From: Vicinamibacterales bacterium
GTDB lineage: Bacteria; Acidobacteriota; Vicinamibacteria; Vicinamibacterales; UBA2999
Assembly: GCA_041394705.1 (NCBI GenBank)
Contig: JAWKHS010000003.1
Span: 310,001-374,000, forward strand
Length of the DNA: 64,000 nucleotides
Direction: 5' to 3'
Position 1 is the stretch's first letter. Every line of letters starts with the position of its first letter. Below, one piece after another: positions 60,711-64,000 of this stretch. The notes under the pieces are model-generated. The model searched no databases, was not told the origin of the DNA, and saw only the letters and a program-made list of their open reading frames with translations. The position numbers and the translations under genes are program-made.

Positions 60711-63700
60711 ATGCGCATGGCAGACACTCGCGGCACGGGGTGGCAGGGAATGGCGGGCTGGGAGCGCCTCGGCTGGCCGCTCGTCCTCGCCGCGGCCGCG
60801 TCGCTGCGCCTGTGGGATCTCGGCGTCCGGGCGATGACGCACGACGAGAGCCTGCACGCGTTCTTCTCGTTCACGCTCTTCACCGACGGCGTCTACCGGC
60901 ACGAGCCCGTGTATCACGGCCCCCTGCTGTATCACCTCGACGCGCTGGTCTTCTTCCTGTTCGGCGCCAGTGACGCCACCGCGCGCCTCGCGCCGACGCT
61001 CGCCGGGATCCTGCTGGTCGCCGCCTGCTGGCTGTTCCGCGGCCTGGCGGGACGCCGGGCCGCGCTCGCGGCGGCCCTGCTCACGACGATCAGTCCCTCG
61101 CTGCTCTTCTACAGCCGGCACCTGCGCAACGACATCTACATCGCCTGCGTCACGCTGCTCTGGGCGTACGGCGCCTTCCGCTACCTGTGTGCCCGGGAGG
61201 GGCGCTGGCGCGTGCTCGTGGCGGGGACGATGGGGCTCGCCTTCATCACCAAGGAGGTGAGCTTCATCACGGGGGCGATCGTCGGCAGCTTCTTCCTGGG
61301 CCTGGCGGCGTGGCCCGCGCGGGACGAGGTGGCGGCCGGCCGGAGGCGTGGCGCCGCGGACCTCGCGGTCCTGATGCTGGCCCTCGTACTGCCTTTCGCG
61401 TCCGGCGCGGCCTTCCTCGCGCTGGGCTGGCCGGCGGTGGGCCCAGGCGCAGAGGCCATCGCGTTCGGCCGTGGCGCCCTCGTGGTTCTGGCGCTTGCCG
61501 GCGCCGCGGCCCTCGTCGGCGCGCGGCGCTTCGGCTGGCGGGCGTGGCTCGGGACGATGGGACTCTTCTGGGGCCTGCAGCTCGCATTCTTCACCACCTT
61601 CCTGACGAACCTCCGCGGCGGGCTCGTGAGCGGCATCGTCGGCAGCCTGGGCTATTGGCTCACGCAGCACGCGGTCGCGCGCGGCGGCCAGCCCTGGTTC
61701 TACTACGGCCTCATCGGCCTGCTCTACGAGTTCCTGCCGATCCTGCTCGGCGGCGCGGCCGCGGCGGCGGGTCTCTGGCGGCTGCGGGACGCCGCCTGGG
61801 ATCCGGTGGATCCGGACGACCTGAGCTCGCCGGCCGGGGAGGCCGGCCGCGAGCGGCGCCGGCTGTGGCTGATCTTCACGATCTGGTGGGCGACGGCGAG
61901 TTGGATCGCCTACGCGTGGGCGGGCGAGCGGATGCCCTGGCTCCTCGTCCACCAGGTGCTGCCGCTCTGCCTGCTCGCCGGCTGGGGCGCACGCCGGCTC
62001 GTGAGGCCACTGGAGCGGATGCCGGCGCCCGGCGCGGCCTGGCTCGTCATCGTGGGCACCGCGCTGACGGTGGTGACCGTCGTCGCGGTGCTCGGCACGA
62101 ATCCGTTCACCGGCCGCGACCTGCAGGCCGCGGCCCAGACCGCGCGCTGGTGGGCGCTGGTGCTCGTGCAGGCCGGCCTGCTCGGCGTCGTCGCGCGCGC
62201 CGCGAGCCGCATGGCGACAGGGGCCGCCTGGCGGCTGGCGGGCCTCGGGGTGGTGCTGCTCGCGGCCGTGCTGACGGCGCGGACCGGCGTGCAGGCGTCG
62301 TTCGTCAACATCGACGACGCGACCGAACTCCTCACCTACGCCCAGTCGGGCCGCGACGTGAAACGCGTCGTGCGCGACATCCAGGCGATCGACGAGCGAT
62401 CGGGCGGAGCGCACGCGCTGACGATCGCCGTCGACGACGACACGATCTTCCCCTTGCGGTGGTACCTGCGCGATTTCCCGAACCTCGTGACCTGGCGCGA
62501 CGCCCCCTCGAAGGCGGCGTCGGCGGAGGTGGTCGTGGCCGGCCTGGGCAATCGCGCCGCGCAGGCGCTGGCGTCCCGCGGCTACACGCGTGAGCGCGGC
62601 GTGTGGTACCTGTGGCCGATGCAGCGATACGGCGGCCTGACGCCCGCGCGGGTCCTCGACCTGCTGCGCCGTCCGGACGAGCGCCGGTACCTCTGGCAGG
62701 TCGTGATGCACCGGCAGTACGGCATCGACGAACGACAATGGCCGGGGCGCCGCGAGTTCGACCTGTACGTGCGCGACGATGCGGCGGCCCTGATCGGATG
62801 GTCGGGCGCGCCCGACGCCGCGGCCGCCGCGCTCGGCCATGGCCGACCGCGCGAAGCGCCGTGGACCCCCGACGCGGTGCTCGCCGGTCCGTTCGCCGGG
62901 CGCGCGCTCTCACGCCCGGCGGCTGTGGCCATCGGCCGCGACCGGGCGTGGCTGGTGGCGGACGCCGGCAACCATCGCGTGGTCGTCCTCGATCCCCACG
63001 GCACCGTGCGCACGGTGATCGGCGCCGGGCGCTGCGCCCTCCTGCAGCCCGGCGCGCCCGGGTGCGTGGACCCCGACGGCGCCGGGCCGCGCGCCGCGGG
63101 CGACGGCCAGTTCGACGAGCCGTCGGCCGTGACCGTCGGCCCCGACGGCGACGTCGTCGTGGCCGATGCGGCCAACGGCCGCCTCCAGGTGTTCGATGCC
63201 GCCGGCAGGTTCGTGCGGGGCTGGGGGGAGAGCGGCCTGACGGTGCCAGGCACTGACGACCGCGCCGCGCCGCGCTTCCTGGGACCGCGCGGGCTGGCCG
63301 TCGACGGCGCCGGCAGGCTCGTGGTCGCCGACACGGGCAACCGCCGGCTGGTGTTCGACGCGCTCGGTGGGCAGCGGCAGGGCGTGCTCGGGCCGGACCT
63401 CGACGTGGCGCCGCCGCTCGACATCCCGACGAGCGTGGCCGCGGATGCCAACGGCACGCTGCTGGTCGCCGATCGCCGCCGCGTCCTGCGGCTCGACCGG
63501 TTCGGACGGACGCTGGCCACGTGGCGCGTCCCGGCGTGGCGCGGCCAGGCCGGCGAGGCCCCGTTCTCGCTGGCCGCGGCTCCAGACGGCAGCGTATACG
63601 TCGCCGACGCCGCGAGCGGACACGTCCTGGTGTTCTCGCCGGCCGGCGCGCTCGACGCCCGCCTCGTGCTGCCGCGTGACGGCGACCGTGCGGTCGTCCC

Positions 63701-63800
63701 GGTCGGGCTCGCCGTGGACGGCGCCACGGGCCAGGTGGTCGTCGTGGATCGTGACGGTGGCCGCCTGCTGGTGATGCCGCCCTTCCGGCCGGCGTCCTGA
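60711..63800 (+). CDS. Agl23/TIGR03663-like GT-C membrane protein fused to an NHL propeller
   Basis: This 1029-residue protein has an N-terminal half (to about 560) of 11 or more membrane helices, with a GT-C style acidic loop AMTHDESLHAFF and the following YHGPLLYHLDALVFFLFG. These are marks of the TIGR03663 (flippase-associated Agl23) group. A soluble segment (about 560-710) is followed by four to six NHL-type propeller blades to the end, with repeats like VADAGNHRVVVLDPHGTV and VVADTGNRRLVFDALG. The fusion gives a membrane sugar-lipid enzyme with an extracytoplasmic beta-propeller. It is paired with the DUF2298 gene. The ATG at 60711 is used, with 60717 as an alternative. Confidence 0.85.
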   Translation: MRMADTRGTGWQGMAGWERLGWPLVLAAAASLRLWDLGVRAMTHDESLHAFFSFTLFTDGVYRHEPVYHGPLLYHLDALVFFLFGASDATARLAPTLAGILLVAACWLFRGLAGRRAALAAALLTTISPSLLFYSRHLRNDIYIACVTLLWAYGAFRYLCAREGRWRVLVAGTMGLAFITKEVSFITGAIVGSFFLGLAAWPARDEVAAGRRRGAADLAVLMLALVLPFASGAAFLALGWPAVGPGAEAIAFGRGALVVLALAGAAALVGARRFGWRAWLGTMGLFWGLQLAFFTTFLTNLRGGLVSGIVGSLGYWLTQHAVARGGQPWFYYGLIGLLYEFLPILLGGAAAAAGLWRLRDAAWDPVDPDDLSSPAGEAGRERRRLWLIFTIWWATASWIAYAWAGERMPWLLVHQVLPLCLLAGWGARRLVRPLERMPAPGAAWLVIVGTALTVVTVVAVLGTNPFTGRDLQAAAQTARWWALVLVQAGLLGVVARAASRMATGAAWRLAGLGVVLLAAVLTARTGVQASFVNIDDATELLTYAQSGRDVKRVVRDIQAIDERSGGAHALTIAVDDDTIFPLRWYLRDFPNLVTWRDAPSKAASAEVVVAGLGNRAAQALASRGYTRERGVWYLWPMQRYGGLTPARVLDLLRRPDERRYLWQVVMHRQYGIDERQWPGRREFDLYVRDDAAALIGWSGAPDAAAAALGHGRPREAPWTPDAVLAGPFAGRALSRPAAVAIGRDRAWLVADAGNHRVVVLDPHGTVRTVIGAGRCALLQPGAPGCVDPDGAGPRAAGDGQFDEPSAVTVGPDGDVVVADAANGRLQVFDAAGRFVRGWGESGLTVPGTDDRAAPRFLGPRGLAVDGAGRLVVADTGNRRLVFDALGGQRQGVLGPDLDVAPPLDIPTSVAADANGTLLVADRRRVLRLDRFGRTLATWRVPAWRGQAGEAPFSLAAAPDGSVYVADAASGHVLVFSPAGALDARLVLPRDGDRAVVPVGLAVDGATGQVVVVDRDGGRLLVMPPFRPAS

Positions 63801-63811
63801 CGCCGACTGGT

Positions 63812-64000
63812 CTACGCCCCGCGCGGTCGTGGCCCTCGCCAGGCGGCCCGGAGCGTCTGCGCGAGCGCCCGCACGGCGGCGCGCAGGGCTCGCGTCCCCC
63901 CGAGCGACCCGCTGGCGGTCCGCCGGGCCGCGCAGCGGACGGGGCGCTCGTGCACGCGCCATCCGTGCCGCACCGCCAGGCCCGAGAGCAGCACGTTCGG
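63812..64000 (-). CDS. C-terminal end of a second GT2 glycosyltransferase (partial)
   Basis: This is 62 residues at the window edge, open beyond it. The sequence PNVLLSGLAVRHGWRVHERPVRC followed by SLGGTRALRAAVRAL matches the end of GT2 polyprenyl-phosphate glycosyltransferases, where a conserved NV-L ... VPV segment precedes a final helix. It is convergent with the Agl23-like gene, 11 bases away, and would extend the glycan module past the window. Confidence 0.6.
   Translation of the reverse strand, partial: PNVLLSGLAVRHGWRVHERPVRCAARRTASGSLGGTRALRAAVRALAQTLRAAWRGPRPRGA

Noticed and set aside
58839..62840. Very long open frame of over 1300 codons on the minus strand, opposite the DUF2298 and Agl23-like genes
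   Set aside because: It is Arg/Gly/His/Glu-rich low complexity with no domain or ribosome-binding site, while the plus strand has membrane-protein and propeller motifs. It is a GC-rich antisense artefact, like the other long opposite frames at 4028-8614, 15006-19376 and 39463-41655.

Overview
The window is a GC-rich (about 70 percent G+C by eye) and densely coded chromosomal segment. It most resembles a member of Acidobacteriota, probably Vicinamibacteria-like. The indications are an orphan FtsX/MacB-type permease of the acidobacterial duplicated (ADOP) kind, an ECF sigma factor of the type that pairs with a Ser/Thr kinase-TPR protein, VWA proteins with acidobacterial-style N-termini, and a carboxypeptidase-regulatory/TonB-dependent receptor. 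No rRNA, tRNA, CRISPR array, transposase, integrase or phage gene was seen. The lineage is inferred from gene families, not from a marker gene.

Layout. 1-2243: 3' part of a membrane-anchored WD40 protein. 2254-11330 (minus strand): a five-gene unit of a small NHLP/Nif11-clan-like protein, TolC, a lipoprotein membrane-fusion protein, an RND pump and a GAF-GAF-GAF sigma-54 activator. Upstream lies a 406-base intergenic region holding a sigma-54-like promoter, two abutting TGTGCC-N4-GGCACR inverted repeats and a third palindrome. 11737-13161: FAD monooxygenase and a small membrane protein. 13136-24027: a redox cluster of three diheme c-type cytochromes, an Old Yellow Enzyme homologue, a GMC oxidoreductase, a HupE/UreJ-type membrane protein and its anchor-protein partner. 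24035-31895 (minus strand): a small secreted protein, two VWA proteins, the ADOP permease, a small zinc-ribbon protein and a Ser/Thr kinase with its membrane domain at the N-terminus.

31966-36420: secreted FN3-like protein, then ECF sigma factor overlapping a kinase-TPR gene. 36421-39217: Fur/PerR-type regulator with katG and a clear palindromic operator. 39268-48358: beta-helix protein, membrane sulfatase-like enzyme, amidohydrolase, TonB-dependent receptor, serine hydrolase and cyclophilin. 48402-52581 (minus strand): YchF, a receiver-PilZ protein, an EVE protein and a flavin amine oxidase. 52683-55985 (minus strand): PadR-regulated ABC-2 transporter whose permease is split by a frameshift. 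56007-64000: a lipid-linked glycan module with a UGM-like flavoprotein, an ALG5-like GT2, a DUF2298 protein (also frameshifted), an Agl23-like protein fused to an NHL propeller, and the end of a second GT2.

Two stretches deserve most attention. The first is the NHLP-like protein translationally coupled to a tripartite efflux pump, with a sigma-54 activator gene at the other end and enhancer-like repeats in front. The second is the 11-kb multiheme redox island. Functions stated for families are established knowledge; the way the genes are joined into systems is inference. All domain calls were made by reading the translated sequence, without database searches.
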